From: Diabrotica undecimpunctata
Taxonomy: Eukaryota > Arthropoda > Insecta > Coleoptera > Chrysomelidae
Direction: 5' to 3'
Assembly (NCBI RefSeq): GCF_040954645.1
Contig: NC_092808.1
Coordinates: forward strand, 118,522,049-118,586,048
DNA length: 64,000 nucleotides
Positions within the stretch are counted from its first letter, which is position 1; each line of letters begins with the position of its first letter. The translations under genes were made by a program, and so were the position numbers. Below are positions 33,995 to 46,149 of the stretch, piece by piece. The notes under the pieces were generated by a model that worked only from the letters and a program-made list of their open reading frames with translations, did no database searches and was not told the origin of the DNA.

Positions 33995-34170
33995 TTACGA
34001 TTTCAAAAGTTCAATAAGTCTTAAAAGCATATAAAGTGGGGGATCTCTTAATGATACAGAATAATACAAGAAGAAGTACCTACGACGAAACATAAAAAAT
34101 ATTCTATAAAAGAGCATTTCGACTTACAATGACATACATAGTATGTTGAAGAAGAAACAGGTCTTAAGAG
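33995..34170 (+). pseudogene. Possible LTR-retrotransposon integrase C-terminal scrap
   Basis: The frame at about 34024-34130 reads KAYKVGDLLMIQNNTRRS, then a stop, then YKRAFRL. This resembles the YKVGDLVMI...FKGPY region behind the integrase of gypsy-like pol. A short, isolated match. Confidence 0.3.
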
Positions 34171-34174
34171 TCTA

Positions 34175-34910
34175 TATGTAGATGGGTAGAAGAAGTATTT
34201 GATTTTATATAAAAGAATACCAAAGAAATAAATATTTATGATATAACTTAAAAATTGCTAAGTGATTTATGTTGAGGATACAAAAATAACTGATTTTCCT
34301 CATTAGGAAACGTTAAAAAGCTAAACAAAACATGTATAAGAAATTTATAGCAGATACTAATTCGCGGCTTCTAGTAGGTCTCGAAGCAGATTTCAAATAT
34401 AAGAATTCTATTCACTCTATAAAAGACCAAATAGATGATATTTATAAATTTCCGACAAAATTCTATACTTTTCTCTACCCCTGTTTTCTTTTTAGATTGT
34501 GGCGCTTAGCAGTGTGCAAGGAAAGAAGCCGTGGAATGACTCGGCTAAAATAAATGGCATCTGTTTCCTTGGGATGCTGAAAGTAACATTTTTCTTGTTT
34601 TGCGGACGTAGCATTTGAGAAATTTTCCTCGCAATTTATAGAAAAGATAGGTGAGACTAAAAGTGGAGACACGATGTATATGTCTACGTTATGAATAGGT
34701 TATTTATTTCGCTTTTGATGTCACGATTTACTATAAATTATGCATGTATTTAGAGTTATTGATGCCGAAAGATTGAAAGTCAGCAATAAAGTTCCACCAT
34801 ATAAAATAAATTTTAACAATCCTATAGAATTTTTTATATAATAAAAAATTATATTTAAATAGTCTTATTCAAATAAATCTACAAATATTAGAGGCGCGAA
34901 AAATATTCGA
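34175..34910. other. No recognisable feature
   Basis: AT-rich; a 73-codon open frame at 34332-34553 has no recognisable domain. Confidence 0.4.
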
Positions 34911-34913
34911 AAA

Positions 34914-36397
34914 TACAGGATGTCACAAAAAGATTGGCCATAAATTATACCACGATTTTTAGGGATGAAAATAAGTCTATTTAGCCTAACTTACCTATAT
35001 GCAAAAGTGCACCATGGTATTAGGGTGCATATTTTGAAAGAAAATAAAAAATAAACTTTATAAAAAATATTGAGCATGTTGTAGTTCTAAGCAGCTATTG
35101 AGTTCTATCAACCAACCCAACAAGGGGGAACACAAAAATATTCTTTTAGGCAAAAAAATATGTTTTAAAATATTTCATTGCCGTATGAAGATTAAAAATA
35201 CTTATTGCAATATTATATAGAATATAGCAAACTGGAAAAGACACAATGAAATACAATAAATTAGTTGAAATTATTTAAATAAAGATTCTACTTGCGTATG
35301 GTTTGAAAAGAAGAAATGGTGAAATCTGAACAGATCTAAGAAAATGTGACCCACTTTCCCCTCTGTTATGTAACTTCGCTTTAAAACACACAGTTAGAAA
35401 AGCACAACTAGAATTAACAAAAATGGCTTCGCTATCAGGGAGTGAAGGTGCTGCAAGCGTTTGCTGACGATATTGATACAACTGCACAATCTACCAGAGG
35501 TGCGAAAGAAGTTTTTACTCTTTCTGAAAGCGGGACCAGGAAAATTAGCTTTCTGGTTAATGAATGGTGGTTACCAAAATCCAAGACTAAGAAGTAGACA
35601 AATTGCACTCAAAGACAGCGACAACAAAGGTATATGAAACTATAATTTCACCCCATATTAACATATAGAAATGAGACATGAACACTGAACCAGCGTAAAA
35701 TAACAAAATTATTAATTTTAAAAAGGAAGATCCTCTCGACGATCTTTGGGCTCTATCAAGATAAATTAACAGGTTAGTGGAGACGAAACTCCAAGGACTA
35801 TATAAAGACAAAAAAATAGTACGACACAACAGGGCAGTTTATATAAGATGGACAGGACAAATATTATGGGAGTGATTGATGAAAAACTACTAGATATAAA
35901 CTTCCCCTTCTGGGGAAGGTCTGAAAGCAGACAGTTGGACACCCAAGTAAAAGATAAAAGGATGCAGTAACCAATGATCTACATAAGATTAGGTTGCAAG
36001 AATAAAAGATTGCTCCACAAAACTGGCAAGTGTTTAGGAAACTGGTAAACGCGGCTAAAAAACGTCTCATTTAGAGTTGTGGAGTAAAGAAAGAAGAACG
36101 AAGATGGTAGCACGTTTTATAAATTTTCATAAAAAAGTTTTAAAAATTTTAAAGTTATTTAAATTTTCATAAAAAAGTTTATTTTCTTAAAAAGTTTTTT
36201 AATTAGGTTTTCAAAAGTTTTTAATAAACACAATATTTATAAATTTCTTTTAGTTTTTAAAGTTTTGTAGCAATACAAACATTTTGTGGGTGCACTTTTG
36301 CTTATAGGTAAATCAGGTAAAATCGACTTATTTTTATTTCTTAAAATCGTGGTATAATTTATGACCAATTTAGTCTTTTGGAGACTTAATATTGTAT
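34914..36397. mobile_element. Inverted-repeat DNA element holding a LINE fragment
   Basis: The left arm (34914 to about 35085) and right arm (about 36250-36397) are inverted copies sharing GGYCATAAATTATACCACG, then AAATAAGTC, then GCAAAAGTGCACC. The outer ends begin TACAGG / TACAAT. The inside is mostly an unrelated LINE RT piece, so a LINE inserted into, or was enclosed by, a non-autonomous DNA transposon. Confidence 0.65.
35270..36095 (+). pseudogene. LINE RT 3' half inside the inverted-repeat element
   Basis: Reads DPLSPLLCNFALKHTVRKAQ (RT block), then FADDIDTTAQSTRGAKEVF in another frame (the catalytic block), LVETKLQGLYKDKKIV, YIRWTGQILWE and a PSGEGLKADSW tail. Several frameshifts and stops; inactive. 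Confidence 0.75.
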
Positions 36398-36399
36398 AC

Positions 36400-37140
36400 C
36401 TTTAAGAACTATTGACATAACACATAAAATATATGACTTTGTACAGTGGACATCTCAAGTTCCTTTACAACCTTTTCTTGAACCAGAAAAGTTAAATGAA
36501 TTAATTATTAAGTAACTGAACTAAGATACGTGTTTAAACTTTCTATAATATTTTAGTTACGTTGTCATTAAAAATGGAGGATGGCCGAGAATTTTAAAGT
36601 TATTTTTAACTAGGATATATGGCAAGATAATTTAAAAGCGATTGTGTTATGTTCCTATAATCTTATGCGGTTTTAATAATGTCTTGATCAATGTTCAATG
36701 ATGACAGTTAAAACATATGAACTACCACTAATTTGGTGGTTCCCATATTTAATGTAACACCCGCAATCGAGCAACTTGATTTATTTTTACAGTTTCTCAC
36801 ATTCTACTAGAAATTAATTATTTAGTTTATATTTTTTAAAAATATGACATCACCGACATTCATTTAAACGGTAATATGTGACTGTAAAATAAATAAAAAC
36901 AAAAACAGATGATATCGCTATGAATATGAGAAGACTACTACGCAGCTAAATTTTATAAAAAATAATAAATTTAACAGAGACAATAATTGAAGGAAGATGG
37001 ATATTAATTAAGAAAAACCATAATATTTTAAAATTTAATTTCTTTAAAATTCTGAATAACGAAAACCATAATATAAAAAAATTACCTTGCAGATGAATAA
37101 AATATAAAAGTACTCAATTGATTTTCTTAATTTCCTACTT
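36400..37140. other. No recognisable feature
   Basis: AT-rich DNA without motif-bearing frames. Confidence 0.45.
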
Positions 37141-37149
37141 AATTTGTAA

Positions 37150-37625
37150 ATATTCTTCATCATCATTCTGGTTTTACAATTCTAGCCTCCTTGAGAATGT
37201 CTCTCCAGTCATATGTATGCATGGTCTTCCTTTGCCAAGTACGTATTCCCGTATTTCTTTTACCTGGGACTTCTTCTTTTCTGACCAATGGACTAATAAA
37301 GTTCGAAGTTGTGTCGTCTTCTCCACACTCCACTATCATTCACCGCTCCATAGTACATTTCTTTCGAAAAATCTTTCTTGCGAAAAAATGAAAACATATT
37401 TTCATTACTCTTTGTTAAATCCAGGTCTCTAAACCATATGTTAGGACTGCGTGTATTATTGTTTTGTAGAGTTTTGCTTTTATATTTTTCGATATAATTA
37501 AGGATTTAAGAAGGATATTGAGTCCAAAATAGCATCTGTTGGCAGTGCAAATTCTGTGGTTTATCTCTGCAGTAGTATTATATTTAGTGTTTTTTTGTCA
37601 TTTTCTATAACAAGTGGTCGTAGAA
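37150..37625 (-). pseudogene. LINE RT thumb and tail
   Basis: Minus-strand frame: RICTANRCYFGLNILLKS, then KAKLYKTIIHAVLTYGLETWI, then FFARKIFRKK and TWQRKTMHTYDWRDILKEA. This is the LYKTLIRPVxxYGSETW block and C-terminal tail of LINEs like the one at 57175-57739. Short remnant. Confidence 0.75.
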
Positions 37626-37779
37626 TTTGATTAGTAGTATTATGGACACAATTATTTGGAAAATCTGCGGAAAATAAACTTACAAGTACTTAAGTTCGAC
37701 AATATCTACATATCATTTAGGGCTCATTTCTTAATGTTATTGAAGAGCAAGCTAAAATATCATTTAAGAAGGTAAAAAA

Positions 37780-38200
37780 GATATGTCTACGAATAAATCG
37801 GTATTTTCTTAAGAATGGAAGCATGAACTCTCACTGAAAAAATGTGTAAACGAAATGAGGCTTTCAAGATGTCGGCTTACCACCGAATATTAAGGATATC
37901 ATGGATAAAGAGAGTGACAAATAAGCAATTTTGCAGCGTCTAAATAAGAAAAGAGAAGTTATAAATACTACAAAAAGGAGAAAGTTGAAGTACTTTGCCT
38001 TGTAATGAGAAATCATAAATATGAATTTGTGAACACACACCGTTGTTTTGGACGACACAAAATATCCTATCTTAAAAACCTTTGCCAGTGGTATGGAGCA
38101 CCACGATACTATTTAGTTCCGCTGCTGATAAACGTAAAGAGATTGCGACTCGTCTCTAATGTTTTTGAAGGACAAGGCACTAAAGAAGAATATTAAAGCT
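37780..38200 (+). pseudogene. LINE C-terminal tail
   Basis: Frame reads EAFKMSAYHRILRISWIKRV, with RKEKL and VMRNHKYEF blocks in shifted frames and NILSLKNL. It is an eroded relative of the tail family at 42125-42650. Confidence 0.75.
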
Positions 38201-38204
38201 TCCT

Positions 38205-40435
38205 CTTAAATTTGTAAAAAAAATTAGTTTAAAGTTCTAATTATTTTCAGTAAATAAGTACAATATTGTTCTTTAGAAATTACATTAAAGAATTTAATAG
38301 CCCATTAACACAGAAACAATAAAAGTGGGATAATTCTTGTTAGAGGTTTAAAATTTCTCACACATAACTTTTGTCAGATCTTACATCAGTTATTGGTGTA
38401 TGCTATTATTATGGCTGTTTTTTGACAGACTAACCAAAAAACTAAATTTTTACATCTTATTTTTTATCCAATACTCTCTAAACTACGCGTTTACAATTTC
38501 ATATTACTTATATTACTAATTTCTTGATTTCCTAGAGTTTATCTCCACTCAACGCAAGACAGACTGTGTAGGAAAGTTCTCATCCCGACACGAAACGTGT
38601 TAATGGCTAATAGGAACTGTCCTATGGATATATAGTACTGTAAAATAGGTGTGCATAAGATATAACCAAATTAACATCCGCAGACCATATGAGACAATGA
38701 CAAAAAGGCTGCAGCTACATCAATACCTGTAGATTTTCTTATTGGACATGGCATACACTCTTACATATGACACGCACACACACAACACCCTTACACAAAA
38801 TACGCATATACACATGTATCTCTACAGCATGCTTAATCGGCAAATCACCAGACAACCGCATCACAATTAACCCATTATATGGTGAGATTTGTTCTACAAC
38901 TACTGCGCTTCCCAATCCCTAGGTGTAATGTTATCATGTTGCAGAAGAAAAGTTTTGCCTCTGCGATCTTCTAGAAAGCTGGCGAACTTTGAAAAATTGC
39001 AGCGTTTGGATGCACTATCGTACCTTATAGCATTTGTCTTAACTAGCGGATATAAAATGGCCATAAGACAGAAATATATGGCCCAGAAGAAGAATTATAA
39101 ATGAGTAGTTTTTATGAACGAGCACAGAGGCGATCATGATCGTGGAATCGTAAATAGATCTCATTGGCTCCTATTAGTGTTCTTCTGCAGAACCGTTGCA
39201 AAGGTAACCTTAAGTATACTAGGGCTAAGTAAAAGGTCCTTTTGGAGTTAGCGAAGAGAGTATGTATAGCAGTTGAATCCACTCTCCGAAGATTTAAAAA
39301 ATAGTTAATGGAAGATGTAAAATAAGCCAATTGGCAGCAGCATGATCAGTACAGAACTAACCCCTTCCAGAGAAAAAAAAAAGTTATTTTAATTCAATAC
39401 TTATGATTATGAAACAAAGTTTCTTTAAAAAACGAGAAAGCTACTGTATAAATCTATTGTAATAAACATTTTTGTTACGCTGAAATTAATATTTAAAACA
39501 AAAACGTATTTTATCGTTCACCGCTTCACCTATATGAATAAAATTGTATACAAAATTATTAAAAAATTGAATTAGCCTTTTATATAATATTTGCTTGATG
39601 CACAATTGGTCAGTTTTTAGTGTTATTTTTATTAGATTAAGGTTGTCAATAACGTGGATATGAATGTAGAAATATGATTTAAATATTAATAGAAAGAGCA
39701 CATGGACATTCACAGCAAATAAAAAAATATCTGGAAACTCTTACAAATGTTTTATTGGTTTTAAAAATAATCAAATAAAATGTAGTATGAAAAATACAAT
39801 GCACAACATTATTTTTTTGTTTCAAACAATTTTAATATAAAATTTAACATTATAACAATATAACAATTTTTTAGCAAATTAATAAAATATATTAGTTTAT
39901 ACTTGCTATACAAATAAAATATTTTTTAAAGTGAGTTTTTACATTGGATTTTTAACTAAGTAGAGAATTTTAATTTCATGTAAAGAATATTATATTTTGT
40001 ACATTTCCTGAGTATTTTAATATATTTTTAACTATTATTTTTGTAAAAATTTACACCAGAAGGTACATATGAGCTGTTGTTTCGGTCTCAAAGGTTAGTT
40101 TGGCCAGGTAGTAATGGCTCAGCAAAAATTAGTAGACCTAAGACAAACCAGAAGATAGAAAGACAGACCTCTTAACCATATATTCCACTACGGAGTGGTC
40201 TTAATTACGTAGGCACCATCTATCTTATATGACTTTAAATAGACACATTTATGTGTTTGCTAAAATGGAAAGTATCGTTATCTTTCAGGAAAAAAATTCT
40301 ATTATTCGATCTATAGTGGACGGCGTGTTGTAGTGTATATGCTAGAAGATACAGTGATACAGAAGTATCATTCATACGATACCTGTGTGCAATAATAAAT
40401 AGTAAACACGATTTAACGAAAGATGTCCTATCACG
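38205..40435. other. 2.2 kb without recognisable genes
   Basis: AT-rich. A CA/ACAC-rich patch is at 38765-38800. Open frames at 38889-39104, 39112-39330 and 39486-39713 lack motifs. A GGTAGTAATGGC patch near 40110 is likewise unexplained. Confidence 0.45.
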
Positions 40436-40439
40436 AATT

Positions 40440-40795
40440 GAATAGGGTAGAAAGACGTTTATCGGAATGCAAAACTCTTACTAAAAAAACGTATAGAAGC
40501 TTTTGAAATATATCTTTATAGGATAATACTACGTATTCCCTGGTCCAACAGAACAACTTACATCAAAGTTCTTAACAGAATCCAGAAGAAGAAGGAAATA
40601 ATGCCAACGATCAAAGAACGCATACTAGAGTAGGTTGGGCATGTGAGGAGACAGATACAGATTACTTTGCTTGATCATTGAAAGAAAAATAGGGGAAAAG
40701 GTCAATAGGAAGAAGACAACATATGGACCTACAAATTAAACTCATTTTAAACAGAAAACATTAATTACATCTCTTGTAAGAGATTTACGAAACTT
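40440..40795 (+). pseudogene. LINE C-terminal tail
   Basis: Reads KRIEAFEIYLYRIILRIPWS, then VLNRIQKKKEIMPTIKERIL and VGHVRRQ. Same class of tail as 37780-38200. It meets the next, oppositely oriented LINE at its 3' end. Confidence 0.75.
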
Positions 40796-40796
40796 T

Positions 40797-41465
40797 TCTT
40801 CTTCTTCTTCTTTTTATGTAGACATGAATCTGTCTATTTTTCAATATGCCTCCAGTAAGTTATCGTTCCATCGTTTTCGTGGCCTTCCTACTCATCGTCT
40901 TCCTATTGGGGAACCGTCTCTTGCCGTCTTTACTACTCTATTTGTTGTCATTCGGCTTATATGATCGTTCCATTCTACTCTACTATTTCTTACCCAGGTA
41001 TTGATGTTCTCTACCTTGCATCTACATCGTATATCTGTACTTATAGCTCTATCCCATAGTGTCTTACCATGAATTTTCATCTCTGCTCTTTCTAACATCC
41101 TTTTTGTCCTCTCTGTATCAGTTAAGTTGTTTTTTTCCCATTTGGTATTATTTTTTAGTTCTTTCTTTTTTATTATTTTATCCATAATCAGGTTGAACAA
41201 TAGAGGACTCAGAAAATCTCCCTGTCTTATCCCATTGCCAGCTTCAATAGGGTCGGTTACTTCTTTTTCTACTTTTACTTTTGTTCTGTTGTTTTGGTAG
41301 ATATTTTCTATCGTTTTGATTATTCCTAGAGGTACCTCCCTTGCGTACAATAAGTGGATAACGTCCTTTAATTTGAGCCGGTCAAACGCATTCTTAAGTT
41401 CAATAAAACATAGATATGCCGGTTTATTGTATTCTAATGATTTATCTTGCACTTGCCTTATATTT
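40797..41465 (-). pseudogene. LINE RT copy of family A
   Basis: The best readable copy of the family at 1-1140. An open frame runs 41452-40892: EYNKPAYLCFIELKNAFDRL (palm block), GIIKTIENIYQNN, EAGNGIRQGDFLSPLLFNLI, and then an internal deletion removes the YxDD region and jumps to the tail (RAEMKIHGKTLWDRA, VENINTWVRNSRVEWNDHI). It ends after SPIGRR with a 3' part finishing in AAGAAGAAGAA (40797). The deletion keeps the frame open by chance; the enzyme cannot work. Confidence 0.88.
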
Positions 41466-41469
41466 TAAA

Positions 41470-42055
41470 TATAGGGTCGGTGCATGATCCGACACGAAAC
41501 TTTTAAAATAAATAAACTTTACAGATGCACGGGTAATGGAGTCTGGGCCAAGAATCATCTAGTCACTGGATTTATTGGTTTAGTTTATGAGTATAATCCT
41601 CTCGTGAAACAATTCTCGATAACTTTTTTTACAATGTGTATTGTTGAATACTGTTGAATACATGAACACTGTACATCTCTAATTTTCTTTCCCATTTTTT
41701 TTTATGATTTGCAATATACTTACAAACAAGAAAGTTTTGCAGTGATAACTGGATTGATATGGAATGTGTGATTTTCATAAAAATTACTTATATTATTTAT
41801 TCTTTGGAAACTTTTGAGTTAAAGTTGATTTCATGTAATCAAATGGATTATCTTCATTAAACAGATTACCGAAATACACCAATACACTTTTGAATAATTT
41901 TATTATAAAGCTTTTAATAGCATATACAAATGACCAATACATCAATGGTGAGCTAAGATTAAATTTTAAGAGGAATAGAAAAAAAGATAGAGAATAGACA
42001 AGACTTTTTCGGCGACAGACGACATGTCTAAGAAACAACAAAGAATGGACTAGCT
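41470..42055. other. No recognisable feature
   Basis: AT-rich sequence between the LINE and the tandem unit. Confidence 0.45.
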
Positions 42056-42058
42056 AAG

Positions 42059-42955
42059 ACTTCCAATAATAAAATGGGTCTCAAGACAGGTAACAGTTTG
42101 CAGAAGTGATAGCCAAGCTTCGCTTCTTCTTCTTTCAGTGCCTATTCGTTCCGAATATTGGCAATCATTCTGGCTATAATTATTTTATTGACTGATGCTT
42201 TAAATAGATTCGTTGTTGTTGTGGAGAACCATTTCCTCAGGTTCTTCAACCATGATATTCTCCTTCTCCCAATTCCTCGCTTTCCGAATACTTTACCCTG
42301 TAGGATTACCTTCAGTAATCTGTATTTAGTGCTGTTTCTCATTATATGTCCGAGATATTCCAACTTTCTCCTTTTAATGGTATACATCACCTCTCTTTCT
42401 TTGCCCACTCTTCGTAATACGGTCTCGTTGGTTATCTTGTCTGTCCATGATATCCTTAGAATTCGCCTGTATAGCCACATCTCGAAGGCTTCAAGTTTTT
42501 TCTCCATTGCTTCAGGTAGTGTCCAGGATTCAACTCCGTAATACAATATTGAGAAGATATAACATCGTAGGAGCCTTACTTTTATCTCCAGCTTAAGATT
42601 GTGGCTTTTAAAGAGTTTGGCCATGTTATTGAATGCACTCCTAGCCTTCTCTAGAAAAGGATAACTAAAGAAGAAGAATTTGTTTGTTTTATTTTCACTG
42701 TATAATAAATCACTATATAACAACAAACAACAACAAATTTGGCTAGATTCTGAAAAACAATTCTGAAGTAGGCTTGAATGAAGACTTCCAATAATAAAAT
42801 GGGTCTCAAGACAGGTAACAGTTTGCAGAAGTGGTAGCTAAGTTTCGCTAGAAAAGGATAACTAAAGAAGAAGAATTTGTTTGTTTTATTTTCACTGTAT
42901 TAAAACAACAAATTTGGCTTGATTCTGAAAAACAATTCTGAAGTAGGCTACATAT
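42059..42955. repeat. Tandem ~175-bp unit, one copy filled by a LINE
   Basis: Unit 1 is 42059-42124 plus 42651-42771 and unit 2 is 42783-42955. The shared left part starts ACTTCCAATAATAAAATGGG; the shared right part runs AGAAAAGGATAACTAAAGAA to CTGAAGTAGGCT. In unit 2 the two parts are contiguous; in unit 1 they are split by the LINE at 42125-42650. Confidence 0.88.
42125..42650 (-). pseudogene. 5'-truncated LINE tail insertion
   Basis: Minus-strand open frame NNMAKLFKSHNLKLEIKVRL, LRCYIFSILYYGVESWTL, EMWLYRRILRISWTDKITNE, EYLGHIMRNSTKYRLLKVIL, SWLKNLRKWF, ending IIARMIANIRNE. This is the RT thumb and C-terminal tail of an active-looking LINE family, followed by GAAAGAAGAAGA at the 3' end. 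The frame is still open, but only the last ~175 residues of the protein are present. Insertion edges are fixed by the empty unit at 42783-42955. Confidence 0.9.
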
Positions 42956-42999
42956 TAGTAGCCGTAAGGTAAAACATCAAATACAGCATTAATTAAATA

Positions 43000-43600
43000 T
43001 ACAGGGTGGTCTGTAAGTAGAGTACCACACTGAAATGGAAGGTTCTTGCCACGAACTATCACGATCGGACGTAATTTGTTTTGATAAAATATTATTATTA
43101 AAAACGATACAGGGTGGAAAAGTGTAAATTTAGAAAATTATTTATCGCAGTAAAATTATTTTGGGGAAAAACAATGTATACCTATTACCAACTCAAACGC
43201 TACTTGCTTATTTCACATAATTTACGTTCTATTTATTTTCACAAATATTCACATAATATTGGTCGATTTTAGAAATGGAAGATAAGAATTTGATCAAAAT
43301 TTGACAAAATTGTAATGGGCGTGCTGCACAAGAATACATAGGAAAGTTTCCTAACAAAATGCAACCCGATAATTGATTATAGCAAATTCGATAGAAATTC
43401 AGGTGAAAGTGAACCATTCTATACTAAATGATATTATTTAGGTTACCCGAAATTATTTCGGCAGACGAGGAAGACGAAATATTTATTCGTGTTGAAAATA
43501 ATCCACAAATTAGTTCAAGGCGGTCATCTGCAGTAACAGGAATAAGTAAGAGTTCTATTTTAAACGTACTAGACAGATAAAATTATAATCCCATTTTACA
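43000..43600 (+). pseudogene. Second Tc1/mariner-like transposase N-terminal remnant
   Basis: Begins TACAGGGTGGTCTGTAAGTA, a mariner-style terminus, at 43000. From about 43275 the plus strand reads NCNGRAAQEYIGKFPNK and, at 43440-43580, LPEIISADEEDEIFIRVENN followed by PQISSRRSSAVTGISKSS. This parallels GNGRAASREYRRRFPNR and DEAQEDDIMDAVTMNPTIST of the transposase at 15485-16530. Only the DNA-binding N-terminus survives; the catalytic domain is missing. Confidence 0.7.
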
Positions 43601-43794
43601 ATAGTTCAAAATCTATAACCAAGAAATCTTAACTTTAAGATATCAGTTTACATGTGATATTCGAAACAAACAAAGTAATGTTCATACATTTGTCGATAAG
43701 ATATCATACTGATAAAGCAAATCAATGTTTGGTGTAGAGTTGTTGCAATCATTTTAAGAACTATGTGAATTACCCTAAAATATAAATCTTCTTC

Positions 43795-44060
43795 TTCTTG
43801 TAGTGCCTATTTGTTTCGAATGTACCATCATGGCAATCTATATTTTGCAAACTGTGGCTCTGAAAAGATTTGTGGTTGTTGTGTTGAACCACGTACGCAT
43901 ATTTTTCAGCCAGGAAATCTTTCGTCTTCCTGGTCCTCGTTTTCCTTGTAGAATTAATTGCAGCAACCCATATCTTTCGCTGTTCCTTATGATGTGAACG
44001 AGGTATTCAATTTTGGCTTTTTTTACTGTGGTTAACAACTATTTTCCTTTTTGCATTCTT
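43795..44060 (-). pseudogene. Diverged third copy of the LINE tail
   Basis: Minus-strand frame KKAKIEYLVHIIRNSERYGL, LQLILQGKRGPGRRKISWLK, then TWFNTTTTNLFRATVCKI. Same family as 42125-42650 but more diverged; 3' GAAGAAG tail at about 43790. Confidence 0.85.
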
Positions 44061-44149
44061 AACAAAACGTTCTGATAATAATTATTTAAAATATAAATGA
44101 TAACAATTTATTTTTTGGAAAATAAAAACAACGTAATTGGCGGTTTAGA

Positions 44150-44385
44150 GGAAAACAATGAGTGAATAGAAGCTATACACAAAGAAGAACTCTGAATGAA
44201 GCAATAGGAATGACAAAGACTAAGAAAGCTTCTGGGAGCGATAAAGTTAGTACAGAAATGCTGAAATCTATAGAAGAAAAATCAAAGAAAAGATTATTAT
44301 AGACCCTAAATCAAATACGACAAAAATTGGCTAGAGAATGGTCAAGTGTAATGATTGTACCAGTGAATAAAAAGAGACTGATAAT
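44150..44385 (+). pseudogene. LINE RT N-terminal block
   Basis: Reads EAIGMTKTKKASGSDKVSTE, MLKSIEE, then WSSVMIVPVNKK. These match the K-x-GKAxGxDxIPxE and W..xxIxPIxKK blocks at the start of LINE RT. Confidence 0.7.
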
Positions 44386-44389
44386 TTAA

Positions 44390-45680
44390 CTTTCCATATT
44401 GGATTTTGCCCACATTACCAGCTTTGTTATAAGTATTCCGTCTACGTTTTCTGTAGCTCTATGTTTCAAAGACGTCTGAATACCATATTTATGTTTTTAA
44501 TATTTTTTCAGATTTTACTTATTGCTTAAAAATTAGCTTCAGATTTTTTTGCAACATTTGCATGGTTCTAAAAATAATTTTAATTTTAACAGATCCAAAA
44601 CGAAAATAGCAGCCAGGTAATTTGATTGTTTTGAATTATAATGTTTTGAACATTGCAACTAGCGCTAAATTAATTGCATTTTATTTTTTGAAATGATTTA
44701 TTTTTGTTCACCTATCGAATAATATTTATCAAAATATTCAATGGTGCATTGTATAAAGCTGATTTTTACATCGTATTCAAAGGATAAAATACATTCAAAA
44801 ACGAATTCAGATGGAAAAACTCTAAAAAATAACAGTTATTTCAAAACATAATTTTTATTTAATGTTTTTCCCTAAATTCAAAAATTTATTTGATTTGACA
44901 TAACACTATAAAATAATAGCATCATAATTTTATTAATATCAAAAAAATTTGACAAAAACGAAAAAAAAATATAACCATTTGTAAGAGTTCTCCACATAAA
45001 TAAAAAGCATGAAATAAAACAAACAACATTGACAAACAGTACATAATGTATGGACAAACATTTAAGGAAGAGAGAGTCCAGTCGTTTAAGAGAGACAACC
45101 CCAACTGTTGCAAAAGGCAAACTACCGAAAATAGGGGCCGATGTAACTGCGGAAATTAAAACGTTATTCTAATAACCTGCCTAAAATGGAGATGTTCTAA
45201 GCCTTGGGTCAAACTCCATTGCTTGTTTTAGACGGCTTTGGATGCCAGTTTATATTAAACGATAGTGTAGGAGCCAACAAATACGATTTTGGAGACTGTA
45301 GGCAATTACTTAATTGCGGTATTTATATTGTGTTTTATTTATATATAAATAAAATATGTTATATAAATAAGTATATACTAAATGCAACAAATAGCGACGA
45401 CATAAAAATACATTAATTATATTTTAATTTGGGTCCATTTTCAGTTTTATGTAATTATTTATTAAAAAAAAATAATCTAAAAAAATGATTTAAAAATAAT
45501 GAAAATTGCATCAATCTTTTTACACACTATTATTGGTAACAATTAGTTATGTTTTAATGGACATTGTCGAAAAAAGTTTGGATTCATGAAAATGATCTTT
45601 TTTCCATAGGTTTGTATACCATAATCTAACCTAACCTATACATCCTAAATTTAATTGAAAAATGTTTCCTACACTGTTTC
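44390..45680. other. No recognisable feature
   Basis: AT-rich; open frames at 44878-45120 and 45204-45416 show no motif. Confidence 0.45.
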
Positions 45681-45682
45681 AC

Positions 45683-46068
45683 TGCAGAAGGCAAAATGTC
45701 GGGCCAATGCTTTTTAAATGCATTCATTTTTTTCGAATCCTAAAAAAACTAATAAGTATTTTTGAAAAATTTAAACGCGGAATGAAAGAATACATTATAA
45801 CTGAGAGCTAAAAATCCCTGAAAACTTCTATAATGTTTATTTTAATAAGTTACAGGGGTGAAAAAAAAAAAGAGAAAAGTTAGTGTGATTTTTAATTTCA
45901 AATATCTCATTCAAAAAAACTTTTTGTTTATTCTAAGGGACTTTCAGCCCTCGGTAATAATGTAATCTTTCATTCTGCGTTTAAATTTTTCAAAAATATT
46001 TGTTAGTTTTTTCAGGATTAAAAAAAATGATTGCATTTAAAAAGCATTGGCTCAAAATTTTGCGCCTA
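45683..46068. mobile_element. Short foldback MITE
   Basis: Left arm (from about 45683) and right arm (to about 46068) are inverted copies around about 45876, sharing GCCAATGCTTTTTAAATGCA and TTTTGAAAAATTTAAACGC. A third copy of one arm lies at 56285-56485, which shows this is a dispersed element. Non-coding. Confidence 0.7.
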
Positions 46069-46149
46069 CGCTCTTATTAGTTGATGAATTATATCTGGTA
46101 ATCTATTGTAGTTTAGACAATTTCTGCATAAGGCGTTTTCCTCCAGTCG

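Noticed and set aside
38760..38800. ACAC-rich patch similar to one near 21250
   Set aside because: Low-complexity similarity only; not enough to call a shared repeat.
42158..42541. 127-codon plus-strand frame, repeated at 57791-58174
   Set aside because: Antisense of the conserved LINE tail; repeated only because the LINE is.
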